Shown: positions 41,644 through 51,886 of the stretch, piece after piece | Numbering within the stretch: the stretch's first letter is position 1 | Layout: each line of letters begins with the position of its first letter | Source of the DNA: Flavobacterium algicola | Lineage (GTDB): Bacteria > Bacteroidota > Bacteroidia > Flavobacteriales > Flavobacteriaceae | Assembly: GCF_022399565.1 (NCBI RefSeq) | Contig: NZ_JAJTUT010000001.1 | Span: forward strand, 62,001-126,000 | Length of the DNA stretch: 64,000 bases | Direction of reading: 5' to 3' | Translations under genes and position numbers: made by a program | The notes under the pieces: generated by a model | The model's input: the letters and a program-made list of their open reading frames with translations, nothing else | What the model was told of the DNA's origin: nothing | The model's database searches: none

Positions 41644-41964
41644 ATGGCAAAATTATTCGCATACGGTTCATTAAAAGATCCAGATATCCAACAAACAATT
41701 TTTGGTCGTATTTTAAAAGGTACTCCAGATACTTTAATTGGATACACATTAACTCATATCGAAATAGAAGAGGAATTTGGAATGGTGACTTACCGTATCA
41801 TCACCCCAACCGAGAATTTAACAGATATCATCGTTGGTTTAATCTACGACATCACTGATGAAGAGTTACAACAAGCAGATACTTACGAAGGATTGCATTA
41901 CAAGCGTCTTGAAGTTCTACTAGAATCCAATCAAATTGCATGGACATTTACCGCAACCAACTAG
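41644..41964 (+). CDS. gamma-glutamylcyclotransferase (GGCT/AIG2-like) family protein
   Basis: A 106-residue AIG2/GGCT-fold protein with the N-terminal 'LFAYGSLKDPDIQQTIFGRILKGTPDTLIGYTL' (the YGSL substrate-binding loop), a Glu near 'LQQADTYEGLHYKRLEV' in the usual catalytic position (ADxYEG.xY.R), and a short beta-barrel C-terminus. Members cyclise gamma-glutamylamines or have unknown substrates. It stands between trpB (repeat copy B included) and trpA (43-base gap) in the trp operon. Nothing in it suggests a tryptophan-related substrate. Confidence 0.88.
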   Translation: MAKLFAYGSLKDPDIQQTIFGRILKGTPDTLIGYTLTHIEIEEEFGMVTYRIITPTENLTDIIVGLIYDITDEELQQADTYEGLHYKRLEVLLESNQIAWTFTATN

Positions 41965-42007
41965 ATAAAATTGCACACCTATTACCATTTTGGATAAATA
42001 AAAAACC

Positions 42008-42769
42008 ATGAACAGAATACAACAAAAGTTACAAGAAGATAAAAAAATTTTATCCATCTATTTTTCTGCTGGATACCCAAACAATAATGACACTGTTTCC
42101 ATCATAGAAGATTTAGAAAAGAATGGTGTTGATTTAATCGAAATTGGATTACCTTTTAGTGATCCATTGGCAGATGGTCCTACTATTCAAGAAAGCTCAA
42201 CTACAGCTTTGCGAAATGGAATGACTACAGAAGTGTTGTTTAACCAATTAAAAGACATACGTGCTACAGTTTCCATACCCTTAATAATTATGGGGTATTT
42301 CAACCCAATTCTGCAATACGGCGTAGAAGCATTTTGTAAAAAATGTGCAGAAACTGGAATTGACGGGTTAATCATTCCTGATTTACCTGTAGATGTTTAT
42401 GCAGATGAATACCAAGAAATATTTGAAAAATACGGTTTGATTAATGTATTTTTAATTACACCACAAACATCAGACGAGCGTATACGCTTTATCGATAGTG
42501 TTTCAAATGGATTTATATACATGGTAAGTTCTGCAAGCGTCACAGGTTCACAAACGGGATTTGGAGATACTCAAAGCGAATACTTTAAACGAATTGCTAG
42601 CATGAATCTTAAAAACCCACAAATAATAGGTTTTGGAATCAATAATGCCGAGACTTTTAAACAAGCTACAGAATATGCAAAAGGAGCTATCATAGGTAGT
42701 GCATTCATCAAATACCTAACTGAAGAAGGTACAGCTAAAATCGCTGATTTTGTAAAAGCTCTAAGATAA
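42008..42769 (+). CDS. trpA: tryptophan synthase alpha subunit
   Basis: Cleaves indole-3-glycerol phosphate to indole, which passes to TrpB. It has 253 residues. Catalytic Glu and Asp are in 'LIEIGLPFSDPLADGPTIQESSTTAL' (active-site Asp in the DP.ADGP motif), followed by 'IPLIIMGYFNPILQYG', 'GIDGLIIPDLPVD', 'LITPQTSDERI', 'GFIYMVSSASVTGSQTGF' and 'IIGFGINNAETF'. It is the last gene of the operon and is followed by a strong terminator. Confidence 0.97.
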   Translation: MNRIQQKLQEDKKILSIYFSAGYPNNNDTVSIIEDLEKNGVDLIEIGLPFSDPLADGPTIQESSTTALRNGMTTEVLFNQLKDIRATVSIPLIIMGYFNPILQYGVEAFCKKCAETGIDGLIIPDLPVDVYADEYQEIFEKYGLINVFLITPQTSDERIRFIDSVSNGFIYMVSSASVTGSQTGFGDTQSEYFKRIASMNLKNPQIIGFGINNAETFKQATEYAKGAIIGSAFIKYLTEEGTAKIADFVKALR

Positions 42770-42788
42770 ATTTCAAAAATATAATACT

Positions 42789-42828
42789 AGCGTCTACTTT
42801 CTTAAAAACAGGAAGTAGACGCTTTTTT
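42789..42828 (+). terminator. terminator of the trp operon
   Basis: The stem AGCGTCTACTTTC / GGAAGTAGACGCT (42789-42801 with 42811-42823, one G-U pair) has a 9-base loop and is followed by a run of six T. Confidence 0.92.
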
Positions 42829-43079
42829 ATTTAAAAGAGTGCGATAATCTGAATAATCTTTAGTTAGGACAACTGCAAACCTAACTTAACATACACTTCT
42901 TCAAAATATAAAGAAATGGAAATGCAACTTCAAAAATCATAAATATCTATGTAGAAGACTTACAATTATAGAAATAAAAACTAGGGTACAAAAGATAAAA
43001 AAATTAACTTAGCAATCCATCTTCGCTAAGTCTAGTCATATATAATGATGAACCGCGAGCGATAAATTAAAGCCCATCT

Positions 43080-44942
43080 ATGAAAGCTAATTTGAATTCT
43101 GATACCATAGCTATAATTGCGATTAGTAAAGATGATATAATTTATCAATTTAATAAGGGTGCAGAAACTTTGCTTGGATATAGCGCCTCTGAAATGATTG
43201 GATTTAAAAAAAAGAATTCATTTTTTGCAGCAGAAGAATATGAGATTTTTAAAAATGATGTCAAGGCACAGTACCATGAAGAAAACTCTGGACTAAGCGC
43301 TTGTAAAATTTTGTCAAAGTACAGTGGGTACGACTCTAGAGAATGGACCGTAATTAGGAAAGATGGATCAACCTTTGTCGGTCGATCTACATTAACTCCA
43401 CTAAGAAATGAAAATGGAGAAGATTTTGGTGCCTTAAGAATTATTCAAGATATAACTGACCAAAAAAAATTAGAATCAGAGCTTTTACGCAAAAATCAGG
43501 TGCTTAACGATGCTGAGAAAATAACAATGATGGGACATTGGCAGTGGAATATTGTCACAAATAAAGTTACTTGGTCTAGCAACTTGTTTAATATATTCGA
43601 AGTCGACAGCAATGAAAATCTGAATTTTGAAACTTATTTTAGTTTTGTTCACCCAGACGACAAAGAAATTGTAGATGCCTCATTCAAAAACTCAATAAAA
43701 GATAAAAATTTTTACGAGCTACTACATCGTATTATCTCCACTGGAGGTAAAACAAAATCAATTCAGCTGTTAGGAGAAGTAATTACAGATAGTGAAGGTC
43801 AAGTTATTGAGATCATCGGTACTTGTCAAGATGTAACGCAGCAAAGGATGGCCGAAATCAAATTCAAAGGGCTGTTGGAATCTGCGCCAGATGCAATGAT
43901 AATTGCCAATGATGCAGGTAAAATTCATTTGGTCAATAAACAGGCAGAAATCTTATTTGGTTATGCATCGCAAGAATTAATTGGCAAACCTGTAGAATTA
44001 TTAATTCCAAAAAAATATAACAATCATCAATCACATCGTAGTACGTATTTCGAGCAACCTAAAATAACGAAACTTGGTGATGGACGTGAACTTTTTTGCA
44101 TTAATAAAGCTGGAATGGAAATTCCTATTCAAATAAGTATAAGTCCTCTTAAAACAGAAGAAGGAATTCTAGTATCTGCTACTATTAGGGATATTACAGT
44201 TCAAAAAAGAGCTGAGAGAAAAATAATAGAAGCCAATGAAAATCTGGAATTATTAGCAAAAAAACTTACCTCACAAAACGCTCAATTAGCTGAATTTGCA
44301 CAAATAACGTCACATAACCTGCGCGCTCCTGTAAGCAACTTAAATTCATTATTAGACTTGTACAAATGTGCAGAATCACAAGAAGACAAAAGCATGATAG
44401 TTGAAAAATTTGAGACCGTTACGCATCACTTAACCGATACACTAAATACTTTAATTGAAGCATTACAAACCAAAAATGAATCTTCAAAAAAATTGGAAGT
44501 GCTATCTTACCAAGAAATACTTCAAAAGACGAAAGAGATTTTAACTGCTCAAATTTTTAACACGAAAGCTACAATTACTTGTGATTTTGTGAATAATCCT
44601 AATATTAAATTTAATAGAGTATATTTAGAAAGTATTTTTCTTAATTTAGTAAGCAATGCCATAAAATACAAATCAAATGATAGAAATCCTGAAATTTTCA
44701 TTGAATCGATTGTAGAAAATGGAGTTCATAAACTTATTTTCAAGGACAATGGATTAGGTATTAATTTGGATAGACATGGACATAAAGTCTTTGGTTTAAA
44801 TAAAGTCTTTCACAGGCATCCAGATGCTAAAGGAGTTGGACTTTTTATGACCAAAGTACAGATTGAATCTATGGGTGGTAAAATTTCAGTAGATAGTCAA
44901 GTAAACGTTGGCTCTACATTTAGTATTAATTTTAATGTATAA
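43080..44942 (+). CDS. PAS-domain sensor histidine kinase (soluble)
   Basis: Sensor kinase of 620 residues without membrane segments. PAS 1 (about 5-130, 'IYQFNKGAETLLGYSASEMIGFKK', with the PAC end 'FGALRIIQDITDQKKL'), PAS 2 (about 150-255), PAS 3 (about 262-380, 'LLESAPDAMIIANDAGKIHLVNKQAEILFGYASQELIGKPVELLIP'), a coiled linker, then a HisKA-like region with the probable phospho-acceptor His412 in 'ITSHNLRAPVSNLNSLLDL' and an HATPase domain ('IFLNLVSNAIKYKS', 'FKDNGLGINLDRHGHKVFGLNKVF', 'GVGLFMTKVQIESMGG'). The H-box form HNLRAP is of the phytochrome-associated type. It is coupled to the receiver gene 2 bases downstream. PAS 3 resembles oxygen- or redox-sensing PAS domains, but the signal is unknown. 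Confidence 0.93.
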   Translation: MKANLNSDTIAIIAISKDDIIYQFNKGAETLLGYSASEMIGFKKKNSFFAAEEYEIFKNDVKAQYHEENSGLSACKILSKYSGYDSREWTVIRKDGSTFVGRSTLTPLRNENGEDFGALRIIQDITDQKKLESELLRKNQVLNDAEKITMMGHWQWNIVTNKVTWSSNLFNIFEVDSNENLNFETYFSFVHPDDKEIVDASFKNSIKDKNFYELLHRIISTGGKTKSIQLLGEVITDSEGQVIEIIGTCQDVTQQRMAEIKFKGLLESAPDAMIIANDAGKIHLVNKQAEILFGYASQELIGKPVELLIPKKYNNHQSHRSTYFEQPKITKLGDGRELFCINKAGMEIPIQISISPLKTEEGILVSATIRDITVQKRAERKIIEANENLELLAKKLTSQNAQLAEFAQITSHNLRAPVSNLNSLLDLYKCAESQEDKSMIVEKFETVTHHLTDTLNTLIEALQTKNESSKKLEVLSYQEILQKTKEILTAQIFNTKATITCDFVNNPNIKFNRVYLESIFLNLVSNAIKYKSNDRNPEIFIESIVENGVHKLIFKDNGLGINLDRHGHKVFGLNKVFHRHPDAKGVGLFMTKVQIESMGGKISVDSQVNVGSTFSINFNV

Positions 44943-44944
44943 AG

Positions 44945-45361
44945 ATGAATAAAAATATTATTTTTTGTATTGTTGATGATGACGATGTTTATCAATTTAC
45001 TTTAAAAAGAACCATACAGTCACTCAATCTAGTAAAGGACATTATAACTTTTTCCGATGGCGAAGAAGCATTAAATTTTGTAATCGAAAATCTAAAAAGA
45101 GAGGACGAATTACCAGATGTTATTTTATTAGACATAAATATGCCGATAATGGATGGTTTTCAGTTTATGGAAGAGTATATAAAACTTAAACCAAGATTAG
45201 CAAAGAAAATTACTATATATATGGTTTCATCATCTGTTGATATTGCAGACATTGAGAGATCAAAAAAAATAAGCGAAATTTCCGATTATATAATCAAACC
45301 TATAAAACCAGGCGAGATCCAATCAATTATTGAGAAATCTATATCGGAACAAGGTGTTTAG
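44945..45361 (+). CDS. single-domain response regulator (receiver only)
   Basis: Receiver domain protein of 138 residues with no output domain: acidic pocket 'FCIVDDDDVYQFTLKR', phospho-acceptor Asp63 in 'VILLDINMPIMDGFQFMEEY', 'MVSSSVDIADIERSKK' (the conserved Ser/Thr switch) and Lys in 'YIIKPIKPGEIQSII'. It belongs to the Rcp-like receivers encoded directly after HNLRAP-type kinases. It begins 2 bases after the kinase stop and ends before a shared bidirectional terminator. It most likely acts as a phosphoryl shuttle or by protein-protein contact. Confidence 0.95.
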   Translation: MNKNIIFCIVDDDDVYQFTLKRTIQSLNLVKDIITFSDGEEALNFVIENLKREDELPDVILLDINMPIMDGFQFMEEYIKLKPRLAKKITIYMVSSSVDIADIERSKKISEISDYIIKPIKPGEIQSIIEKSISEQGV

Positions 45362-45440
45362 AACCTACAACAAATAACAGTTTAAGATGAACTAGTACAA
45401 TGTATTCCTCATCAAATTAATTCCAGATTAAAATATAAAT

Positions 45441-45472
45441 AAAAAGGCTGTCTATTACTAGACAGCCTTTTT
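45441..45472. terminator. bidirectional terminator
   Basis: The stem AAAAAGGCTGTCTA / TAGACAGCCTTTTT (45441-45454 with 45459-45472) has loop TTAC. Its A/T-run ends allow use by the receiver gene on the plus strand and by gltD on the minus strand. Confidence 0.92.
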
Positions 45473-45491
45473 GATATTTATAGAGTAATGA

Positions 45492-46949
45492 TTATTGTAC
45501 TCCCGGTAAATCTCCACCTTCTTTCGTAGGTAAATTAGAATGTCCCATTAGATACAAATCAACTTCTCTTGCAGCCTCACGACCTTCAGAAATAGCCCAA
45601 ACTATCAATGATTGACCTCTTCTCATATCTCCCGCAGTAAATACGTTTGCTACATTAGTTTGGTAGTTGTTGGCTACGTAATTGCTTCTAAAGTCAGTTT
45701 TAAGACCTAATTGCTCTGCCAAAGTTTTTTCAGGACCAGTAAACCCTAACGCTAATAACGCTAGATCACATGGCCAAGTTTTCTCAGAACCTTCAATTTC
45801 GATTAATTCTGGTCTTTGTCCTGGAACAATTTTCCATTCAACGGTAACTGTTTTTAATGCAATTAATTTACCCGCAGCATCTTTTACAAATTCCTTAGTA
45901 TTAATCAACCAGTTTCTGTTAGCACCTTCTTTATGAGAAGAAGATGTTTTAAGTTGCAACGGCCAATAAGGCCATGGCGTTGATTCGCTTCTTCCTACCG
46001 GAGGTTTTGGCATAATCTCAAAGTTGGTTACTGATTTCGCACCATGACGATTTGACGTTCCCACACAGTCAGATCCTGTATCACCACCACCAATTACGAT
46101 CACATCTTTACCAGTAGCCATTATTTGATCTTCGATTGTTTCACCAAATACCACTTTTGTTTGTTGCGTCAAGAAATCCATTGCTTGCACCACTCCATCA
46201 GCATCAATACCAGGGGTAGGTAAGCTTCTTCTTTCTGTAGCTCCACCACAAAGAACAATTGAATCAAAAGCTTTAAGATCATTAATATCATAGTTTACAC
46301 CAACATTAGTGTTTACTTTAAAAATAATTCCCTCTGCTTCCAATATAGCGACACGTCTGTCGATAATTCCTTTTTCCATTTTGAAATTAGGAATACCGTA
46401 ACGCAATAAACCACCAACTGCATTATCTCTTTCAAAAACAGTAACAGTATGACCTGCTCTGTTTAATTGCTGCGCTGCTGCCAATCCTGCAGGTCCAGAT
46501 CCAACAACTGCAACAGTTTTACCTGTTCTTGTTTTTGGAGGTTGCGGCTTGATCCATCCTTCTTTAAAGGCGCGTTCAACAATATTTTTTTCTATATTCT
46601 CAATAGATACTGGCTCTTCAATAATTCCTAAAACACATGCTTTTTCGCATGGTGCAGGACACAAACGTCCTGTAAATTCAGGAAAATTATTGGTAGAGTG
46701 TAATATCCAAGATGCTTTTTGCCACTCTCCTTGATGTACCATGTGGTTAAAATCAGGAATTAAATTTCCTAATGGACAACCACTATGACAAAATGGAATT
46801 CCACAATCCATGCAACGAGAACCTTGACTTGTAATTTCAGCTTCACTCAAAGGAACTGTAAATTCGTTATAATTCCCTACACGTTCTTGTACTGATGTGT
46901 ATGATTCATCTATTCTTTCGAATTCTTTAAAACCTGTTACTTTTCCCAT
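45492..46949 (-). CDS. gltD: glutamate synthase (NADPH) small subunit
   Basis: Small subunit of GOGAT, 485 residues, which oxidises NADPH and passes electrons to GltB for making glutamate from glutamine and 2-oxoglutarate. N-terminal iron-sulfur Cys clusters appear in 'CMDCGIPFCHSGCPLGNLIPDFN' and 'CPAPCEKACVLGI'. Two nucleotide-binding folds follow: 'TVAVVGSGPAGLAAAQQLNRAGHTVTVFER' (FAD) and 'VIVIGGGDTGSDCVGTSNRHGA' (NADPH). It starts 4 bases after the gltB stop. Confidence 0.97.
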   Translation of the reverse strand: MGKVTGFKEFERIDESYTSVQERVGNYNEFTVPLSEAEITSQGSRCMDCGIPFCHSGCPLGNLIPDFNHMVHQGEWQKASWILHSTNNFPEFTGRLCPAPCEKACVLGIIEEPVSIENIEKNIVERAFKEGWIKPQPPKTRTGKTVAVVGSGPAGLAAAQQLNRAGHTVTVFERDNAVGGLLRYGIPNFKMEKGIIDRRVAILEAEGIIFKVNTNVGVNYDINDLKAFDSIVLCGGATERRSLPTPGIDADGVVQAMDFLTQQTKVVFGETIEDQIMATGKDVIVIGGGDTGSDCVGTSNRHGAKSVTNFEIMPKPPVGRSESTPWPYWPLQLKTSSSHKEGANRNWLINTKEFVKDAAGKLIALKTVTVEWKIVPGQRPELIEIEGSEKTWPCDLALLALGFTGPEKTLAEQLGLKTDFRSNYVANNYQTNVANVFTAGDMRRGQSLIVWAISEGREAAREVDLYLMGHSNLPTKEGGDLPGVQ

Positions 46950-46953
46950 TGTA

Positions 46954-49900
46954 TTATGCTGTTAATTCTTCTACCATTTGTTCTTCAGTTTCTAAGCGTT
47001 TAAGTGCTTTTTTGTATTCAGTAGGCATTACTTTTACAAAATTTGCTAAACTTACGCTCCAATCTTTCAATAAATCAGCTCCTCTAGTACTGTTCGTATA
47101 AAGGACATGTTTTTCGATCAATTGTTTTAACTCGTCTGCTTCTGTTCCCTCGATTGTTTCAAAATCAATAGTTTCTGTGTTACACAAACCATTTTTGAAT
47201 TTGTTTGCTGGATCGTATATGTATGCGATACCACCACTCATACCTGCTGCAAAGTTTCTTCCTGTTGTACCAAGAACGACTACTTTACCACCAGTCATGT
47301 ATTCACAACCGTGATCACCCACACCCTCAACTACTGCTGTAGCTCCAGAGTTACGTACTGCAAAACGTTCTCCTGCAATACCGTTGATGAAAGCTTGTCC
47401 TTCGACAGCTCCAAACAAACAAACGTTTCCTACGATGATATTATCAGCTGCAACAAATGTAGCGGTAGCTGGTTTCTTGATGATTAATTTAGCACCAGAC
47501 AAACCTTTACCTAAATAATCATTTGTATTACCTTCAACTGTAAAAGTCAATCCATGTGCACTAAACGCACCTAAACTTTGACCGGCAGATCCTGTGAAAT
47601 TAATATTAAGAGTATCTTCAGGTAAACCTAAATGACCATATATTTTTGAAATCTCATTACTTACAATAGCTCCAACCGAACGGTTGATATTGCTAATTGG
47701 GTAATCTAAAGTCATCTTTTCTTTTCTATACAATGCACGGTGTGAATCTTTCAAGATTTGGAAATCCAAAACATTCTCTAAATTATGATCTTGTTTCTCT
47801 GTATTTCTTACTGTCAAATATTTGTAAGTATCTGGTCTGTGTAAGATAGAAGATAAATCTAAACCTCTTGCTTTGTAATGTGTAATCGCTTTATTAGAAT
47901 TGATTTTGTGCGTTTGCCCAATCATCTCTTCCATTGTTCTGAAACCTAATGAAGCCATAATAGCTCTTAACTCCTCAGCTACATAAAAGAAGAAGTTAAT
48001 AACATGCTCAGGAGTTCCTTTGAAATTCTTACGCAATGTTTTATCTTGAGTTGCAATACCTACTGGACAAGTATTCAAGTGGCATTTACGCATCATGATA
48101 CAACCAGAAGCTACAAGTGGAGCAGTTGCAAAACCAAACTCTTCTGCACCTAATAATGCAGCGATAGCAACGTCACGTCCTGTTTTCAATTGTCCGTCAC
48201 ACTCAACAACGATACGACTTCTTAAATTATTTAAAACCAATGTTTGTTGTGCTTCTGCCAATCCAAGTTCCCATGGAAGACCAGCGTGTTTCAATGATGT
48301 TAAAGGAGATGCTCCAGTACCACCATCATAACCTGCGATTAGAACAACATCTGCTTTTGCTTTTGCAACACCAGCAGCAATGGTACCAACACCAACTTCA
48401 GAAACCAGTTTCACATTGATACGAGCTTCTCTGTTTGCATTTTTCAAGTCAAAAATTAATTGTGCTAAATCTTCAATAGAGTAAATATCATGGTGTGGCG
48501 GAGGCGAAATCAATCCTACAAAAGGAGTTGAGTTACGAGCTGCAGCAATCCAAGGCAATACTTTTTCACCTGGTAATTGTCCACCTTCTCCAGGTTTCGC
48601 ACCTTGAGCCATTTTAATTTGAATTTCTTTAGCACTAGATAAATAGTGAGAAGTTACTCCAAATCGTCCTGAAGCTACTTGTTTGATAGCAGAATTACGA
48701 CTATCACCATTAACATCTGGTTGGAAACGAGTTCTATCTTCTCCACCTTCACCAGAATTGGATTTACCACCAATACGGTTCATTGCGATTGCTAAGTTTT
48801 CATGTGCTTCTCTTGAAATAGATCCGTATGACATTGCTCCCGTTTTGAAACGTTTTACAATATCGGTCCAAGGCTCTACCTCGTCTAAAGGAATAGGGTC
48901 AAGATTATCAAACTCGAACAAACCACGGATGGTCATCAAACTTGTTGCTTGATCATTTACTGTTTTAGCATACACATCGTAACTGTCCTGATCACTCAAA
49001 CGTACTGCTTGTTGCAATTTGGCAACAGTAGTAGGATTGAACATATGTCTTTCTCCATTACGTCTCCATCTGTACTCCCCACCAATATTTAATCCTAAAC
49101 GGTTTGGAACTAATACATCTGGATAAGCGTACTGGTATCTTTCATTAATTTCTTTTTCAATTTCATACAAACCAATACCTTCAATTCTAGAAGCTGTATA
49201 AGGAAAGTATTTTTGAACAAATTTAGAGTTGAAACCAACAATCTCAAAGATTTGAGAACCTCTATACGAGTGTAATGTTGAAATTCCGATTTTATTCATG
49301 ATTTTCAAAATACCAGAACCAATCGCTTTATTAAAATTATCAACTGCTTTTTGCTCACTAATATTTGTAATGAATCCTTCTTGCACTTGCACACGAATAA
49401 TTTCATTAACCATATAAGGGTTAATTGCACTTGCACCGTAACCAAATAATGTTGCAAAATGGTGTGGTTCACGTGGCTCGGCAGACTCGATAATAATATC
49501 AAAGTAAGAACGCTTACGCAAACGGTTCATTTGGTGATGTACATAAGAACAAGCAAGTAATGCCGGAATTGGAGCAAAATCTTGGTTTACACCTCTATCA
49601 GATAAGATAATGATGTTTGTTCCTCTCTCAACTGCTTTTGTAATTTGAATAATGATATCATCCAAAGCATTTTCCAAACCATTTAATCCTTTATCTTTTC
49701 CATAAAGTATTTCGACAGTTTCAGCTTGGAAGTTACCAATTGAGATATTTCTAATTTTCTCTAAATCGTCATTAGAGATAACTGGATTCTGAATTCTTAA
49801 TTTTCTACATTGTTTGCTAGAGATATCAAAGATATTTCTGTCTTGTCCTAATGCCAAACTAATATCAGTAACAATTTCTTCACGGATACCATCCAAAGGA

Positions 49901-51468
49901 GGGTTGGTTACTTGAGCAAATAATTGCTTGAAATAGTTAGGAATTAATTGTGGTCTGTCTGACAATACTGCAAGAGGCGTATCAATACCCATAGAACCCA
50001 AAGCTTCTTTACCAGCTTGAGCCATTGGTACAATCATTTCTTGAATATCTTCAAGCGTATAATTAAACAAACGTTCTCTTGTCTTTAAATCAATAGTTTC
50101 AATTGGACAAACCTCTGAAGTTGCAGGAACATCTTTTAAGTTCAAACGGTACTGCTCTAACCATTCTTGATATGGTCTTTCAGATACAATTTTACTTTTG
50201 ATCTCCATATCGTTGATGATACGACCTTCATTCATGTCTACAAGAAACATTTTTCCAGGCTCTAATCTACCGTGACTTTCAACATCAGCAGGATCAACTT
50301 CAAAAACACCAATTTCTGATGCCATGATCAATTTACCACTTTTAGTTACTGTATATCGAGAAGGTCTCAAACCATTACGGTCTAATAACGCACCGATGTA
50401 GTCACCGTCTGAGAATGGTACAGAAGCTGGTCCATCCCATGGCTCCATAATACAAGCATTGTATTCGTAAAATGCTTTTCTCTCATCAGACATGGTTTTA
50501 TGTTTCTCCCATGCTTCAGGAATCATCATCATCATTACTTCTGGCAATGATCTTCCTGTATGTGTTAATAACTCAACCACCATATCCATAGAAGCAGAAT
50601 CTGATTTTCCTGGTAAGATGATTGGGAATAATTTTTCTATTTGTGGTCCAAAGACATCACTTTTCATGATTTCTTCACGTACACGCATTCTACTTACGTT
50701 ACCACGTAAGGTATTGATTTCACCATTTTGACACATGTATCTAAAAGGTTGTGCCAATTCCCATGTAGGCATTGTATTGGTAGAGAAACGTTGGTGAACT
50801 AACGCTAAACGAGTTACTAAATCTGTTTGCTGTAAGTCCGTATAATAAGGTCCAATATCTTCAGGCATGATAATACCTTTGTAGATAAGGGTTGTTGTAG
50901 ATAAACTTGGTACGTAAAAATAAGCGCTTTGAGAGATCTTAGATCCTATTATAGCGTGTTCTGCAATTTTACGTGCAGCGTATAACTTCGCTTTAAAAGT
51001 AGCTTCGTCAATTGCCTCCGATTTTCCAACAAATAATTGTTCAATAGCTGGTTCTGATGCCAATGCGATTTCACCTAGTTGACTAGAATCTACAGGAACT
51101 TCTCTCCATCCTAAAACGGTAAGTCCTTGCGCTTTGATTTCTTTTTCAAATATGTCTTTACAGAAAACGTACTGGTTTTTGATTTTTGGTAAAAATACCA
51201 TTCCAACAGCATACTCACGTGCTGCAGGTAGCGTGAAATCACATACTCTATTGAAATACTCATGTGGTATATCAATTAAAAGTCCTGCTCCATCTCCTGT
51301 TTTTCCGTCAGCACTCACACCACCACGGTGCTCTAATTTTACGAGAATTTCTAATGCGTCATGTATGATTTGATTCGTTTTCTCCCCCTTAAGGTTACAA
51401 ATAAAACCAGCTCCACAGTTTTCATGCTCGAATTCTGGCAAATAAAGGCCTTGTTCTTTAAGTTTCAT
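46954..51468 (-). CDS. gltB: glutamate synthase large subunit
   Basis: Large subunit of 1504 residues in four parts: an N-terminal glutamine amidotransferase domain whose nucleophile is Cys18 in 'HENCGAGFICN' (exposed after removal of a 17-residue propeptide), a central domain (about 480-780), the FMN and 3Fe-4S synthase barrel (about 800-1210) with the cluster Cys in 'CIMMRKCHLNTCPVGIATQ', and a C-terminal beta-helix (about 1240-1470). It heads the gltBD operon. A -7-like box (TATTTTTG on the minus strand, 51488-51495) lies 20 bases before the ATG. Confidence 0.97.
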   Translation of the reverse strand: MKLKEQGLYLPEFEHENCGAGFICNLKGEKTNQIIHDALEILVKLEHRGGVSADGKTGDGAGLLIDIPHEYFNRVCDFTLPAAREYAVGMVFLPKIKNQYVFCKDIFEKEIKAQGLTVLGWREVPVDSSQLGEIALASEPAIEQLFVGKSEAIDEATFKAKLYAARKIAEHAIIGSKISQSAYFYVPSLSTTTLIYKGIIMPEDIGPYYTDLQQTDLVTRLALVHQRFSTNTMPTWELAQPFRYMCQNGEINTLRGNVSRMRVREEIMKSDVFGPQIEKLFPIILPGKSDSASMDMVVELLTHTGRSLPEVMMMMIPEAWEKHKTMSDERKAFYEYNACIMEPWDGPASVPFSDGDYIGALLDRNGLRPSRYTVTKSGKLIMASEIGVFEVDPADVESHGRLEPGKMFLVDMNEGRIINDMEIKSKIVSERPYQEWLEQYRLNLKDVPATSEVCPIETIDLKTRERLFNYTLEDIQEMIVPMAQAGKEALGSMGIDTPLAVLSDRPQLIPNYFKQLFAQVTNPPLDGIREEIVTDISLALGQDRNIFDISSKQCRKLRIQNPVISNDDLEKIRNISIGNFQAETVEILYGKDKGLNGLENALDDIIIQITKAVERGTNIIILSDRGVNQDFAPIPALLACSYVHHQMNRLRKRSYFDIIIESAEPREPHHFATLFGYGASAINPYMVNEIIRVQVQEGFITNISEQKAVDNFNKAIGSGILKIMNKIGISTLHSYRGSQIFEIVGFNSKFVQKYFPYTASRIEGIGLYEIEKEINERYQYAYPDVLVPNRLGLNIGGEYRWRRNGERHMFNPTTVAKLQQAVRLSDQDSYDVYAKTVNDQATSLMTIRGLFEFDNLDPIPLDEVEPWTDIVKRFKTGAMSYGSISREAHENLAIAMNRIGGKSNSGEGGEDRTRFQPDVNGDSRNSAIKQVASGRFGVTSHYLSSAKEIQIKMAQGAKPGEGGQLPGEKVLPWIAAARNSTPFVGLISPPPHHDIYSIEDLAQLIFDLKNANREARINVKLVSEVGVGTIAAGVAKAKADVVLIAGYDGGTGASPLTSLKHAGLPWELGLAEAQQTLVLNNLRSRIVVECDGQLKTGRDVAIAALLGAEEFGFATAPLVASGCIMMRKCHLNTCPVGIATQDKTLRKNFKGTPEHVINFFFYVAEELRAIMASLGFRTMEEMIGQTHKINSNKAITHYKARGLDLSSILHRPDTYKYLTVRNTEKQDHNLENVLDFQILKDSHRALYRKEKMTLDYPISNINRSVGAIVSNEISKIYGHLGLPEDTLNINFTGSAGQSLGAFSAHGLTFTVEGNTNDYLGKGLSGAKLIIKKPATATFVAADNIIVGNVCLFGAVEGQAFINGIAGERFAVRNSGATAVVEGVGDHGCEYMTGGKVVVLGTTGRNFAAGMSGGIAYIYDPANKFKNGLCNTETIDFETIEGTEADELKQLIEKHVLYTNSTRGADLLKDWSVSLANFVKVMPTEYKKALKRLETEEQMVEELTA

Positions 51469-51886
51469 GCTTGATAATTTTTTTTTACAAAAATAAAGAT
51501 TTCATTGTATATATGGAGTTGAAAACGTGGTATTAGCTGTATTTTTATAATAAAATCATAATAAGTGATGATATTTGTCAATAAGCAGTATTTTTAAGCC
51601 TTGTATTGGCAAAATGATAATTATAATAGTTTATAAAAGCCAATATTGAACATTTTGTGACAATTTTGTGATTTTTGATTCCATATTTAGTAGGATTTAA
51701 ATGAAGCTTAACATAATAACAATTCTTATTTAAGATCGAAAATGGCGTTTCCTTTTTTTTTAACATAAGTTGCAAAATAAATGATTTTTAAATTTTAAAA
51801 ATATTTCTCTCTTAGAATGTATTTTGTTACTTTTGTTGCACTTATTTATTCTGAAACAAATTCAGAGTCCAGATAAAATCTATATT
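51469..51886. promoter_or_regulatory. divergent regulatory region gltB / sucC
   Basis: About 400 bases. -7 candidates are TATTTTTG on the minus strand (51488-51495) for gltB and TACTTTTG on the plus strand (51828-51835) for sucC. An inverted repeat TATTGGC / GCCAATA (51604-51610 with 51639-51645) has a 28-base AT-rich loop with ATAATTAT at its centre. The direct repeat ATTTTGTGA occurs at 51652-51660 and 51663-51671. These could be regulator sites for nitrogen or carbon control, but none is recognised. Confidence 0.4.

Noticed and set aside
43007..43031. ACTTAGC/GCTAAGT inverted repeat before the PAS kinase as an operator
   Set aside because: Seven-bp arms with an 11-base loop are common by chance in AT-rich DNA, and no promoter boxes are near it.
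46954..51468. Long open frames on the plus strand opposite gltB
   Set aside because: They are shadows of a strongly conserved coding sequence; their translations show no family motifs.
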